Positions 9,095-17,650 of a stretch of 64,000 bases of DNA are shown here, one piece after another (positions within the stretch are counted from its first letter, which is position 1; each line of letters starts with the position of its first letter). Where the stretch lies: the NCBI GenBank assembly GCA_040398525.1, contig JBBATY010000001.1, forward strand, positions 235,111 to 299,110, in the 5' to 3' direction. This stretch comes from VFMC01 sp040398525. GTDB lineage: Bacteria; Actinomycetota; Acidimicrobiia; Acidimicrobiales; Ilumatobacteraceae. The position numbers and the translations under genes were made by a program. Below the pieces are notes generated by a model. The model saw only the letters and a list, made by a program, of their open reading frames with translations. It had not been told where the DNA came from and ran no database searches.

Positions 9095-10260
9095 GAGACC
9101 AGCGGGAGGACTTCCTCTTTGAACCGCGCCATCTGTTCGACGGCCTTCGAGTACGAGTCGCCGATGAGGTGCGGGAAGAGGGTGAGGTGCTCGAACCCGA
9201 GCAGCGCCTTCAGGTCGGACACCTGCTCGGCGACCTCCTCGGGCGAGCCGACGAGCATGATGTTCTGCTCGCGCGACTGCTCGAGTGTCGGGATCAGCCC
9301 GGCGTCGGCGGGACGACCACCCTCGCCCATGTACCCGCGGCTCCAGCCGTAGGGTCCGAGGAACTTCCAGAACTCGTCGTGGCCCGGCCGGGCGGAGCGC
9401 ATCGCCTCTTCGTGGGTGTCCTCGACCCGCACCATGCGCACGAGCATCCGCTTGTCGCCGGTGCCGAGGCGCACACCGTGGTGCTGCTCGTACACCTCGC
9501 CGTAGCGGTCCCACATGCGCTTGATGAACATCGGGTGCTGGTTCCAGAACACCGCTCCGTGGCCGACGACGGGCACGTAGTCGAGGGTGGGTGGGCTGGT
9601 GACCGCTTGCCAGATCTCGTAGGGGTAGATCGGGCGCGGGATCAAGGTGATGTCCTGCACGGTGGTGCCCCGGTCGGGGATGCCGGGCACGGGGATCTGG
9701 AAGAACTTGCCCTGGAACGAGAAGCGCTCCTGGCTGAGGGCCCGGCGCACGATCTCCATCGCCTCTTCGAACCATTCGCGGTTGTGCGAGTCGTCGGCTT
9801 GGGCCTCGGGGTTGTCGTACGAGCCGACCGACACCGCATCGGGGTTGAGGTGCAGCAACTCGCGCGGCACCGTGCCCCGGCCCACGCCGAGCACGGCCCG
9901 CCCGCCCGAGATGTTGTGCAGTGTGGCGAAGTCCTCGGCGAGGCGCAGCGGGTGCCACTGCGGCACGACGTTGAACATCGCTCCGAGCTTGATGTGCTGC
10001 GTCTTCGCCGCGATCCACATCGAGATCAGCAGGCCGTTGGGAATGACCTCGTACCCCTCGTACTGGAAGTGGTGCTCGGTGGTCCAGAAGCTGTCGTAGC
10101 CGAGACGGTCGGCGGCGATGCCGGCCTCGACGTAGTCGAGCGTCGCCTTCCAGCACTCCTCGTTGCTGTAGCGACGGTCCATCGGGTTCGGAAGGCCTGC
10201 TCCGGCGTCGGTCATCTCGACACCCCCGAACAGGAAGGCCCCCAGCTTGATGTCGCCCAT
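9091..10260 (-). CDS. LLM class flavin/F420-dependent oxidoreductase
   Basis: A 389-aa luciferase-like monooxygenase-fold protein. It has W-T-T-E-H-H-F early on, followed by G-G-R-A-V-L-G-V-G-R-G, typical of alkanal-monooxygenase-like LLM proteins. The substrate is unknown. First gene of a two-gene unit with the XRE-cupin regulator. It has a Shine-Dalgarno (GGAG) rather than a leaderless start; a TAGGGT-like box lies about 100 nt upstream, so a long 5' UTR is possible. Confidence 0.85.
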   Translation of the reverse strand: MGDIKLGAFLFGGVEMTDAGAGLPNPMDRRYSNEECWKATLDYVEAGIAADRLGYDSFWTTEHHFQYEGYEVIPNGLLISMWIAAKTQHIKLGAMFNVVPQWHPLRLAEDFATLHNISGGRAVLGVGRGTVPRELLHLNPDAVSVGSYDNPEAQADDSHNREWFEEAMEIVRRALSQERFSFQGKFFQIPVPGIPDRGTTVQDITLIPRPIYPYEIWQAVTSPPTLDYVPVVGHGAVFWNQHPMFIKRMWDRYGEVYEQHHGVRLGTGDKRMLVRMVRVEDTHEEAMRSARPGHDEFWKFLGPYGWSRGYMGEGGRPADAGLIPTLEQSREQNIMLVGSPEEVAEQVSDLKALLGFEHLTLFPHLIGDSYSKAVEQMARFKEEVLPLVS

Positions 10261-10282
10261 CGTCGCTCCGTTCTCTCGGTCG

Positions 10283-10298
10283 GGCCCGTCGTCGGGCC
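10283..10298 (-). promoter_or_regulatory. Stem-loop in 5' region of LLM operon
   Basis: GGCCCG / CGGGCC form a 6-bp stem with a TCGT loop, 23 bp upstream of the LLM start, within the 215-bp divergent spacer. That spacer holds no gene. It may affect the leader of the LLM-XRE transcript; the function is not demonstrable here. Confidence 0.25.
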
Positions 10299-10463
10299 GT
10301 GTCGGATGACGCCGTCGCCCGAGGCTGCCGTGGCCGACCCGGATGCGACGCCGTGCTGCCAGCGACCCTACCAAGCCGTATTGATGGTGTCGATATTCGG
10401 CGGCCCACCCTGGGACACTCGAGCGCATCACTCGTCATGGAGCCACGCCCAGCGGCCGACTCG

Positions 10464-10469
10464 TACACT
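10464..10469 (+). promoter_or_regulatory. -10 box of leaderless dioxygenase gene
   Basis: TACACT ends 6 nt before the ATG at 10476. The same hexamer and spacing precede the aldolase gene at 45147. Confidence 0.65.
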
Positions 10470-10475
10470 CGGGCC

Positions 10476-11312
10476 ATGACGATCGAGATCGAGCCCAGCG
10501 GCCAGGCCTGCGGCGCACTCGTCCACGGTGTCGATCTGGCCGGCGAGCTGTCGGACGAGCTCGTTGCCGAGATCCGCGCCGCGTGGCTCGAGCACCTGGT
10601 GGTGGCCTTCCCCGACCAGCACCTCACCAACGAGCAGTTCGAACGGGTGGCGCTCCGGTTCGGCGTGTTCGGCGACGACCCCTACCTGCGTGGCCTCCCC
10701 GACCACCCGCACATCGTCGAGGTGCGCCGCGAGGCCGACGAGCAGTCACCGATCTTCGCCGACAACTGGCACTCCGACTGGAGCTTCCTGCCGACCCCGC
10801 CCTCGGCGACGATGCTCTACGGCATCGTGATCCCGCCCACCGGCGGCGACACGCTCTACGCCAACCAGCACCTCGCCTACGAGGCGCTCGACGCACCCAC
10901 CCGCGAGCAGGTCGACGGGCTGATGGGCGTGCACTCGGCGCGCCGCGGCTACGCACCGCAGGGCCGCTACGGCAAGGACGACGTCGGCCGCTCGATGGAC
11001 ATCGTCTGGTCGGAGTCGGCGATGGAGACCCAACTCCACCCGCTGGTACTCACCCATCCCGAGACCGGACGACGAGCGCTGTTCGTCTCGCCCGGGTACA
11101 CCATCGACATCGACGGCCTCCCCCACGACGAGGCGCAGGCGCTGCTGTGGGACCTCTACGCCCACATCGGCCGCGACGAGTTCGTCTACCGCCACCGGTG
11201 GAACCCCGGGATGGTGACCATGTGGGACAACCGCGCCGTGGTCCATGCGGCGACGGGCGGCTACGAAGGCCACCGGCGGCTCCTGCGCCGGATCACCATC
11301 GCTCCGCGCTGA
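10476..11312 (+). CDS. TauD/TfdA family Fe(II)/2-oxoglutarate dioxygenase
   Basis: A 278-aa dioxygenase. The iron-binding triad is H99-x-D101 (in W-H-S-D-W) and H257 (in N-R-A-V-V-H), followed by arginines (266-272) that bind 2-oxoglutarate. Family members hydroxylate taurine, aryloxyalkanoates or sulfonates, releasing the sulfonate or ether group; the substrate here is unknown. The intact triad argues for an active enzyme. It is divergent from the LLM/XRE-cupin operon, with which it may be co-regulated. Confidence 0.88.
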   Translation: MTIEIEPSGQACGALVHGVDLAGELSDELVAEIRAAWLEHLVVAFPDQHLTNEQFERVALRFGVFGDDPYLRGLPDHPHIVEVRREADEQSPIFADNWHSDWSFLPTPPSATMLYGIVIPPTGGDTLYANQHLAYEALDAPTREQVDGLMGVHSARRGYAPQGRYGKDDVGRSMDIVWSESAMETQLHPLVLTHPETGRRALFVSPGYTIDIDGLPHDEAQALLWDLYAHIGRDEFVYRHRWNPGMVTMWDNRAVVHAATGGYEGHRRLLRRITIAPR

Positions 11313-11319
11313 ACGACAG

Positions 11320-11335
11320 TGGGCCGAACGGCCCA
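11320..11335 (+). terminator. Stem-loop after dioxygenase gene
   Basis: TGGGCC-GAAC-GGCCCA, a perfect 6-bp stem with a tetraloop followed by TTT, seven bases after the dioxygenase stop. A plausible intrinsic terminator before the beta-helix gene. Confidence 0.45.
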
Positions 11336-11410
11336 TTTCGACGATCTTCGGAACGTCTCGGCTCCTCGCGACGGGCGGCTCACTAGCGTGTCAACGTCAA
11401 GGGAGCCTCA

Positions 11411-14281
11411 ATGCGACGCCGACGAACCTCACGCAACGTGGTCGCCGCCGGGTTGGTCGCATGCGCGTGCATCGCAGCAGTGGCTGCATCCCCTCCGCCA
11501 ACGCTCGGCGCCCAGGCCGCCGTGGTCGACGACACCTTCAGCCGAACCCTGTCCGGTAGCTGGGGCAGCGCCGAGCTCGGCGGGCCCTATGTGCTCGACG
11601 AGGCCGTCGCCTTCTCTGCCGACGGGTCGGTCGGCCGGGTCTCGATCGGTCGCGGCGAAGACCGTCGAGCACTGCTCGGCACGAGTCTCAGCGACGTCGA
11701 GGCCTCCGTCCGCATCAGGTTCGAATCGATCCCGACAACGGGCAGCGGCGCGTACATCGGCCTGCGGCTGCGCAGCGCGGCGAACGGCAACGAGTACCGC
11801 GCCCGTCTCCGGGCCCTGCCGGGTGGTGTGGGCCGGATCAGCCTGGTGCGAGTCACCGGCGCCACGCAGGCCGTCACGGCGGTCGGCCCGGAGGTGCAGC
11901 TCCCCTTCGCCGTCACGGCCGGCACCTGGTACCAGATGCGCGCCACGGTCACCGGCTCCAGCGAGGTGGCGATACGTCTGAAGGTCTGGCCGGACGCCGC
12001 CACCGAGCCCGACTGGCAACTGTCGGGCACCGACCGCACCGCGACGCGGCTGGCAGGGGCTGGGGCAGCGGGGCTGTGGTTCTACGTCTCGGGCGCCGGA
12101 GCCACGACACCGGCCTCCGTCGACGACCTGGTGGTCGTCGGATCGGCTCCACCTCCCCCGCCGTCGAGCACCACCACGCTGCCCGGCACCACGACCACGA
12201 CAAGCACCACGTCCACGTCCACGACAAGCACCACGTCCACGACCACCACGACCACTGTCGTGCCGCCCCCACCACCCGCAGGCCCAACCGCCGACTTCGC
12301 CTTCGGAGCCGCCGACCTCCGCGTCGAGTTCGACGCCTCGGCGAGCACGGGCGAGGGCCTCACCTACGACTGGGACTTCGGCAACTGGACCGCCGGCAGT
12401 GGCATCCGCACCAGCCACACGTACGCAGCGGCCGGCACGCGAGGGGTGCGGCTCACGGTGACCGACCGCTTCGGTCGCTCGGCCACGGTCGTCAAGCAGG
12501 TGACCGCCGCAGTGGCAGGCGCGTCGCTGCCGATCATGTACACCTTCGACCCGGGTGCGCCGGACCAGTTGGTGGTGGCCACCTGGGGCTCCGACGACAA
12601 CCCGGGAACGATCACCCGACCGCTCGCCACGGTCGACGAGGCCATCGACCGCCTCGGCGGCGGTCGTCCTGGCACCATCGTCGTCCGCGGCGGCCTCTAC
12701 CGCGAGGGCAACCTCCGGGTCCCGCAGGGCCGACAGGTACGAATCGTCGGGTTCCCCGGCGAGGTGCCTGTGTTCAACGGCGCTGCACCGATCACCCAGT
12801 GGACCACGACCGGGTCGCTGGTCTGGGCGCCGTACCGACCACAGCCGGTCACCGACGGCAGCGGCATCCCCTTCTCGACCGACACCCTGGGCCTCAACCC
12901 GCCGTACGTCGGCCGCTTCCCCGATCAGGCCTGGGTGGGCGACAGGATGCTCCGCCAGGTCACCGCACGCAACGACGTGCGAGCGGGGACGTTCTGGGTC
13001 GATCGCAACGCACAGCGGATCTACCTGTCGGCCGGCGACGCCCAGTCGGGCCCGGTCGAGGTCTCGGCCCGCGACCAGTTCATCCGCATCTCGGGCGCGG
13101 GCTCGTCGCTCGAGGGCCTGCGGATCATGCGCTTCTCGAACTCGGCCGACGACTACGGCGTGATCTTCGTCGACCCGACAGCGCACGGCAGCGTGCTCCG
13201 GCACGTCGAGGTGCACGACGCTGCGTTCCAGGCGATCCAGTACTCCGGCGACGAAGACCGCAAGGTGATCGTGCGTGGCGCGACGCTCGAGCACGTCACC
13301 GTCGCGCGGCCGAACTGGATGGGCGTATCGGCCACGCTCGTCGACGACCTCACGATGCGCTGGGTGCGCATCACGGGCAACGACCCCTACGACGAGTTCT
13401 ACCGCCTCCCCCAGTCCGGGGCGCTGAAGACATCGCGCACGCGCAACGTCGTGGTGGCCGACAGCCTGATCGCCGACAACAACGGTGACGGGTTGTGGTT
13501 CGACCAGAGCAGCGCGAACGTCACCATCGTCGGCAACCGCATCGTCGGCAACACCGGGTGGGGCGTGTTCTTCGAGCTCTCCGACGGACTGCTGATGGCC
13601 GACAACTACGTCCGCTCGCAGGGCGGTGGTCGGGCGCTCATCGTGGCTGGGGCCGGCGGGGCGAAGATCGTCAACAACACCCTCGTCGGCGGCACCGAGC
13701 CGATGGGTGCCTTCCCCGACAACCGGTCGAAGCCGGGCTGCGCCGACCCGGCCAAGCCGCTGTGCGCCAACTCGTACCCGAGCGACCGCGACATGGTGCG
13801 ACCGTTGCCTCCGACACTCGACTGGATGCCCCGCATCGACCTGATGCTCAACAACGTCATCGCCCACCCGACCCAGAACGGCTACTGCGGCGCCGTGGTG
13901 GCGATGTGCGTGACCGAGTGGAACCTCGAGGCGCTGCGGCCGATCCAGACGATCTTCCACCAGGCCGAACCAGGCCGGGGCATCCCACGTACGGTGGTCG
14001 ACGGCAACGTCTACGTCACGGGCACCGGCATGTTGTTCGGCACGCCGATCGGCGACTTCCCCACGCTCGCCGGGTTCGTCGAGGCGATGCGACGACCCCC
14101 GGTGTCGCTCGACATCGAACGACGCGGCCGGTCAGGGCCGGGCCTCGTGCAGGCCGACGGCACCCTTACCCCGGCCTTGGCCGCGCAGCACGGCACCGCC
14201 GTCGCCGTACCGCCCACCGGGGCGCTCGACCGTCTACCTGCCGGCACCACCCGGTTCGGGTCGCTGCGCGCTCCTGGTTGA
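11411..14281 (+). CDS. Secreted right-handed parallel beta-helix protein with PKD-like domain
   Basis: A 956-aa exported protein. Residues 1-36 form a signal peptide. Residues about 38-245 are a jelly-roll/LamG-like region, and about 250-287 are a Thr/Ser-rich linker. Residues about 290-365 are a PKD-like domain (Y-D-W-D-F-G), and about 375-850 a right-handed beta-helix with repeated N-x-V/I patterns as in pectate-lyase-like and CASH-domain proteins. It probably binds or cleaves extracellular polysaccharide. The ATG is preceded by AGGGAG. The stop lies in a small hairpin shared with the convergent ThDP gene. Confidence 0.8.
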   Translation: MRRRRTSRNVVAAGLVACACIAAVAASPPPTLGAQAAVVDDTFSRTLSGSWGSAELGGPYVLDEAVAFSADGSVGRVSIGRGEDRRALLGTSLSDVEASVRIRFESIPTTGSGAYIGLRLRSAANGNEYRARLRALPGGVGRISLVRVTGATQAVTAVGPEVQLPFAVTAGTWYQMRATVTGSSEVAIRLKVWPDAATEPDWQLSGTDRTATRLAGAGAAGLWFYVSGAGATTPASVDDLVVVGSAPPPPPSSTTTLPGTTTTTSTTSTSTTSTTSTTTTTTVVPPPPPAGPTADFAFGAADLRVEFDASASTGEGLTYDWDFGNWTAGSGIRTSHTYAAAGTRGVRLTVTDRFGRSATVVKQVTAAVAGASLPIMYTFDPGAPDQLVVATWGSDDNPGTITRPLATVDEAIDRLGGGRPGTIVVRGGLYREGNLRVPQGRQVRIVGFPGEVPVFNGAAPITQWTTTGSLVWAPYRPQPVTDGSGIPFSTDTLGLNPPYVGRFPDQAWVGDRMLRQVTARNDVRAGTFWVDRNAQRIYLSAGDAQSGPVEVSARDQFIRISGAGSSLEGLRIMRFSNSADDYGVIFVDPTAHGSVLRHVEVHDAAFQAIQYSGDEDRKVIVRGATLEHVTVARPNWMGVSATLVDDLTMRWVRITGNDPYDEFYRLPQSGALKTSRTRNVVVADSLIADNNGDGLWFDQSSANVTIVGNRIVGNTGWGVFFELSDGLLMADNYVRSQGGGRALIVAGAGGAKIVNNTLVGGTEPMGAFPDNRSKPGCADPAKPLCANSYPSDRDMVRPLPPTLDWMPRIDLMLNNVIAHPTQNGYCGAVVAMCVTEWNLEALRPIQTIFHQAEPGRGIPRTVVDGNVYVTGTGMLFGTPIGDFPTLAGFVEAMRRPPVSLDIERRGRSGPGLVQADGTLTPALAAQHGTAVAVPPTGALDRLPAGTTRFGSLRAPG
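12195..12241 (+). repeat. Tandem repeat coding the Thr/Ser linker
   Basis: A 23-bp unit occurs twice with a 24-bp period (12195-12217 and 12219-12241) inside a longer low-complexity ACC/ACG/TCC stretch encoding Thr and Ser. This is typical of a flexible, possibly O-mannosylated linker between extracellular domains, and it may vary in length between strains. Confidence 0.75.
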
Positions 14282-14301
14282 GCGGGCGACGGCAGCGCTC
14301 A
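14279..14301. terminator. Short hairpin spanning two convergent stop codons
   Basis: TGAGCG and CGCTCA pair around an 11-nt loop. The left arm contains the stop of the beta-helix gene, the right arm the stop of the ThDP gene. A weak bidirectional terminator is possible. Confidence 0.35.
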
Positions 14302-15840
14302 GAGCACGGCTTCGATGAGGCGAGGGCCGCGCTCGCGCATCGCCACGGCGAAGGCGTCGTCGAACGCCTCGAGCGTGTCGACGCGGACGGCCTCGACACC
14401 CATGCCTCCGGCGAGTTGCACCCAGTCGAGGGCAGGGTTGCCGATGTCGAGCATCGACAGCGCCCCCGGCCCAGCAGCAGCCCCGACGCGCATCAGTTCG
14501 ATGTTCAAGATGGCGTAGCTGCGGTTGGCGAACACCACCGTGGTGACGTCGAGGCCCTCGCGCGCCTGGGTCCACAGCGCCTGCAGGGTGTACATCGCCC
14601 CGCCGTCGCCGTGGAGGCACACCACCTTGCGATCGGGGCAGGCCACTGCGGCACCGGTCGCGAGCGGGAGCCCCTGCCCGATGGACCCACCGGTGAGCGA
14701 CAGCACAGCGTGGGGCGCAGCCGTGGCAAGAGCGAGGGCCGGCCCGAGCGCCGAGGTGGCAGCCTCATCGGAGATGATCGCCCCTTCGGGCAGGTGGCGG
14801 GCGATGCTGCGGCCTATGCCGAACTGGTCCCACCGACCCGACGGACCGTCGGCCACCTGATGTGCGGCCAGGGGGAAGCCGTCGTGCGAGGCGCCGAGCG
14901 CGTCGGCGACCGCCACGAGCGCCCCGACCCCGTCCTCGTGCGGGTGGGCCAGATGGGTGATGGCGCAGCCCTCGGGCGAGCACCAACTGGGCTTGCCCGG
15001 ATAGGCGAAGAACGCGACCGGCGGCGCGGCCCCCACCAGCACGAGCTGCTCGACCGATGCGAGGGTCTCGACCAATTGTTCGGCGAAGTACGGCAACCGC
15101 TCGATGACGACACGCCCGGCACCGCGCTCGAGACGCGGGGCGAACGTGTCGCACAACAGGCGTGCTCCGGTGGCCGCAGCGATGCGGCCAGCAGCCACCA
15201 GGCCCTCGCCGCGCAGCGCTGCACCGCGGAGCAGCAGGGCCGTCGGACGGCCGCTGCGCAGCGCCTCGACCGTCGAGCGCACGATCTCGTCGCCGACCTG
15301 GGCAGGGCCGGCCACCGGCAGGGGCGGCGCGCTCGGCCCGGCTTCGAGCCAGGCCACATCGGCGGGAACGATCAGCGTGGCCACCTGGCCCGGTGCCTGC
15401 CGGGCCGCCTGCACCGCACGTGCCCCGTCGGCGGCGATCCGTCCGGCACTCGTAGAGGCGTGCACCCAGGCCGACACGGGGCGAGCGAAGCCGATGATGT
15501 CGGAGGCGAGCGGGGCGTCGTACTGCAGGTGGTGGGTGGCGTGGTCGCCGACGATGTTGACGATCGGGGTGGCCGCCCGGCGGGCGTTGTGCAGGTTGGC
15601 GAGGCCGTTGGCGAGCCCGGGCCCGAGGTGCAGCAGGGTCGCCGCAGGGCGACCCGCCATGCGGCCGTAGCCGTCGGCCATCCCGGTGACGACACCTTCG
15701 AACAACCCGAGCACCGGACGCACGCCCGGCACGCGGTCGACTGCGGCCACGAGGTGCATCTCCGACGTGCCCGGGTTGGCGAACACGGTGTCGACCCCCG
15801 AGTCGACCAGGGTCCGCAGCAGGCTCTCGGCTCCGTTCAC
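14299..15840 (-). CDS. Thiamine-diphosphate-dependent enzyme, acetolactate synthase large-subunit-like
   Basis: A 513-aa three-domain ThDP protein. The cofactor-activating glutamate is Glu48 in GLFEGVVTG. The Mg/ThDP motif GDGG begins near residue 410 and ends with an N-R-S about 25 residues later. The N-P-G-T-S-E motif near residue 22 is shared with benzoylformate-decarboxylase-like branches. No acetolactate synthase small subunit is adjacent, so a 2-oxoacid decarboxylase or lyase is as likely as acetolactate synthesis. It has a Shine-Dalgarno (AGGGAGGA), and a TACCGT box lies farther upstream. Confidence 0.8.
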   Translation of the reverse strand: MNGAESLLRTLVDSGVDTVFANPGTSEMHLVAAVDRVPGVRPVLGLFEGVVTGMADGYGRMAGRPAATLLHLGPGLANGLANLHNARRAATPIVNIVGDHATHHLQYDAPLASDIIGFARPVSAWVHASTSAGRIAADGARAVQAARQAPGQVATLIVPADVAWLEAGPSAPPLPVAGPAQVGDEIVRSTVEALRSGRPTALLLRGAALRGEGLVAAGRIAAATGARLLCDTFAPRLERGAGRVVIERLPYFAEQLVETLASVEQLVLVGAAPPVAFFAYPGKPSWCSPEGCAITHLAHPHEDGVGALVAVADALGASHDGFPLAAHQVADGPSGRWDQFGIGRSIARHLPEGAIISDEAATSALGPALALATAAPHAVLSLTGGSIGQGLPLATGAAVACPDRKVVCLHGDGGAMYTLQALWTQAREGLDVTTVVFANRSYAILNIELMRVGAAAGPGALSMLDIGNPALDWVQLAGGMGVEAVRVDTLEAFDDAFAVAMRERGPRLIEAVL

Positions 15841-15892
15841 GACGCACTCCTCCCTCGCACCGCACGGGCGCGGCCGTCACGGTAGCGGGGCG

Positions 15893-16432
15893 TCAGGCGA
15901 AGGGGCTCACGTCGCCGGCACGCCCGATGAGCACCACCGGCAGGCGCTCCCATGCCGCCGCGTCGCCGCCCATCCCGGGCGAGTCACCAGGCATGCCGGG
16001 CAGCGCGATCCCGATGGCCTCGGGCCGGTCGCGCAGCAGCTCGACGATCGCCCACACGGGGACATGTCCCTCCACCACGTAGCCCTCGACCACGGCGGTG
16101 TGGCACGAGCCCACCACGTCGGGCACGCCTGCCTCGGCCACGAAGGTGGCCCGGTCCGGGTCTTCGCGCGACTCGACCTCGGCCCCGTGCTCTTGCAGGT
16201 ACACGACCCACTCGAGGCAACAGCCTCAACCAGGCTCGGTGCGCACGTCGAACGCCACACCGGCCAGCGGAAGGTCCCGGTCGCTCGTGGGCGCAGGGGT
16301 TGCAGGCACCGTCGTGGCAGGCGCAGTGCTCGCCGGCACCGCGGTCGAGCCCCTGCCACCACAACTGGCAACGACGACTGCAGCAACGGAACCGGCACCG
16401 AGCCTCGTCAGGAGCGCGCGCCTCGAGATCAC
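15893..16432 (-). CDS. Probable selenocysteine-containing DUF411 lipoprotein (in-frame TGA at codon 69)
   Basis: Reading through the TGA at 16228-16226 gives a 179-residue lipoprotein. A basic start with S-R-R precedes a hydrophobic core and the lipobox V-A-S-C24. A Thr/Pro/Ala linker follows, then a complete DUF411 domain (COG3019, predicted metal-binding). The family motif P-x-C-G-C-C appears as P67-G-U69-G-C71-C72, so TGA replaces the first cysteine. G-S-C110-H-T and E-G-H-V-P, also family hallmarks, follow. The GTG at 16432 has TACCGT (16440-16445) 7 nt upstream. A SECIS-like hairpin lies 20 nt after the TGA. Standard calling would yield a truncated lipoprotein and a headless DUF411 fragment starting at 16204. 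A pseudogene is the alternative, but everything else is intact. Confidence 0.8.
16190..16216 (-). promoter_or_regulatory. Candidate bacterial SECIS element of the DUF411 gene
   Basis: In the mRNA after the UGA: a 3-bp lower stem CUC/GAG, a 2x2 internal loop, a 6-bp upper stem with two G-U pairs (16195-16211), and a 5-nt apical loop CGUGU beginning 21 nt after the UGA. Loop size, a G at loop position 2 and the 16-37 nt spacing match the published bacterial SECIS consensus as I recall it. The loop matches that of the ArsC-like gene in four of five positions. Confidence 0.6.
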
Positions 16433-16439
16433 GCCGCCG

Positions 16440-16445
16440 ACGGTA
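16440..16445 (-). promoter_or_regulatory. -10 box of the DUF411 selenoprotein gene
   Basis: TACCGT ends 7 nt before the GTG at 16432. It decides the start and shows the gene has its own leaderless promoter in the 37-bp gap after the esterase gene. Confidence 0.6.
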
Positions 16446-16469
16446 TCCGACCCTCGGCGCTCAGACGCC

Positions 16470-17537
16470 TCACAGCGAGTCGGCAAAGGCCTTGATGTCG
16501 CGGATCGTGGCGTGGAACACCTCGGGCATCGCCGCCTCGAACAGGCAGTCCCCGGCATGGCAGCTGCCGTTCACCGTGCGTGCCACGACCGGCACTCCGG
16601 CAGCGGCGAGCTTGCGGTAGTAGGCCAGGCCCTCATCGCGCAGCGGGTCGAGCTCGTTCACCGAGATGACGTGCGGGGGCAACCCGGCGACATCGTCGAG
16701 CGATGCGTGGTACGGCCACGCGAGCGGGTTCGTGGCGCTCTCGCGCGACGGGTCGTACAGCATCGCCATCACGCCCATCTGCTCGCAGCTGAGGAAGTAG
16801 CCGTCGTTCTCGAACAGCGACGTCAGCTCGGGCACGGGCGACTCGTAGGCGTTGGAGATGTACGGGCACTGGGCATACACGCCGGCGATGAGGTCGAGGT
16901 GCCCCTGCCGCTTGGCCTGCAGCGTGGTTGCGAGGGTGAGGTTGCCGCCGCCCGACTCGCCCGACACGACGATCTTGTCGACACCGAGGCGGCTGCGCTG
17001 CTCGGCGAACCACAGCAGTGCCGACGTGCAGTCGTTGAGGCCGGCCGGGAACGGGAACGGCCCTTGCTTGCCGCTGGCGTTGCGGAACTCGACCCCGCAC
17101 ACCACCATGCCGGTGGCCGCCAGCTTGTCGCGCCAGCGCTGGTACCCCGCGCCCGACGCCTCGAGGATGGTCATGCCACCGCCGTGCAGGTGGAGCAGGC
17201 CGGGAAGCGGGCCCGCTGCCTGCTCCGGGCGGTGCAGGTACAGGGTGATGTCGTTGCCGTCGACGCCACGGATCACTTCGACGGACCGCACGACGCCGGC
17301 CACCGGTTCGAGGCCGACGGTCAGCGCCCCGAACAGCATGTCGTAGCCGGACTCGGCGATGCCGTTGAACTCGTGGAGTTGATCGAGCGGCGTGTCGACC
17401 GTGACTGGCTGTGGGGGTGTGCGCTCGGCGAGCCCGATCGGGATCATCGCTGCCACCATCCGCGGATCGGCCCGCGGATCGTCGGCCAGCGTCAGGTCGG
17501 GATTGCCGAGTCGGCCCGGAAGGTTCGGGTTGGTCAT
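16470..17537 (-). CDS. Alpha/beta hydrolase, hormone-sensitive-lipase family
   Basis: A 355-aa esterase of the HSL type. The oxyanion-hole motif HGGG is at 118-121 and the nucleophile elbow is GESGGG with S195. D297 (N-E-L-D-P-L-R-D) and H327 (G-S-C-H-A-G-D) complete the triad. No signal peptide, so a cytosolic carboxylesterase is likely. The ATG at 17537 is preferred over an earlier in-frame ATG because GAGG precedes it and the family N-terminus matches. Upstream of, and same strand as, the DUF411 gene. Confidence 0.88.
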   Translation of the reverse strand: MTNPNLPGRLGNPDLTLADDPRADPRMVAAMIPIGLAERTPPQPVTVDTPLDQLHEFNGIAESGYDMLFGALTVGLEPVAGVVRSVEVIRGVDGNDITLYLHRPEQAAGPLPGLLHLHGGGMTILEASGAGYQRWRDKLAATGMVVCGVEFRNASGKQGPFPFPAGLNDCTSALLWFAEQRSRLGVDKIVVSGESGGGNLTLATTLQAKRQGHLDLIAGVYAQCPYISNAYESPVPELTSLFENDGYFLSCEQMGVMAMLYDPSRESATNPLAWPYHASLDDVAGLPPHVISVNELDPLRDEGLAYYRKLAAAGVPVVARTVNGSCHAGDCLFEAAMPEVFHATIRDIKAFADSL

Positions 17538-17650
17538 CACTGCCTCATTTCCCCAGAGCGGCCCCACGCCGCAAGCCGGAGTGTAGTGAGCGGGTATCTG
17601 AGGCAGAGACGTCATCATCCGTGCCACACCCCAGGTTCACAGTGGCCAGC

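Noticed and set aside
11429..13960. A 843-codon open frame on the minus strand opposite the beta-helix gene
   Set aside because: It is the antisense shadow of strong GC3 codon bias; it has no recognisable domain, start signal or -10 box, while the plus strand encodes a complete signal-peptide protein.
16212..16227. GAGGC-TGTT-GCCTC hairpin overlapping the DUF411 TGA as the SECIS element
   Set aside because: Its loop is only a few nt from the TGA and part of the TGA lies in the stem. Known bacterial SECIS loops lie 16-37 nt downstream, so the later hairpin fits better.
15893..16432. The DUF411 gene as a pseudogene broken by a nonsense mutation
   Set aside because: Promoter, signal peptide, lipobox, the two following cysteines and the whole downstream domain are intact; the TGA sits precisely at a redox cysteine and is followed by a SECIS-like hairpin. 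A pseudogene remains possible but is less likely.
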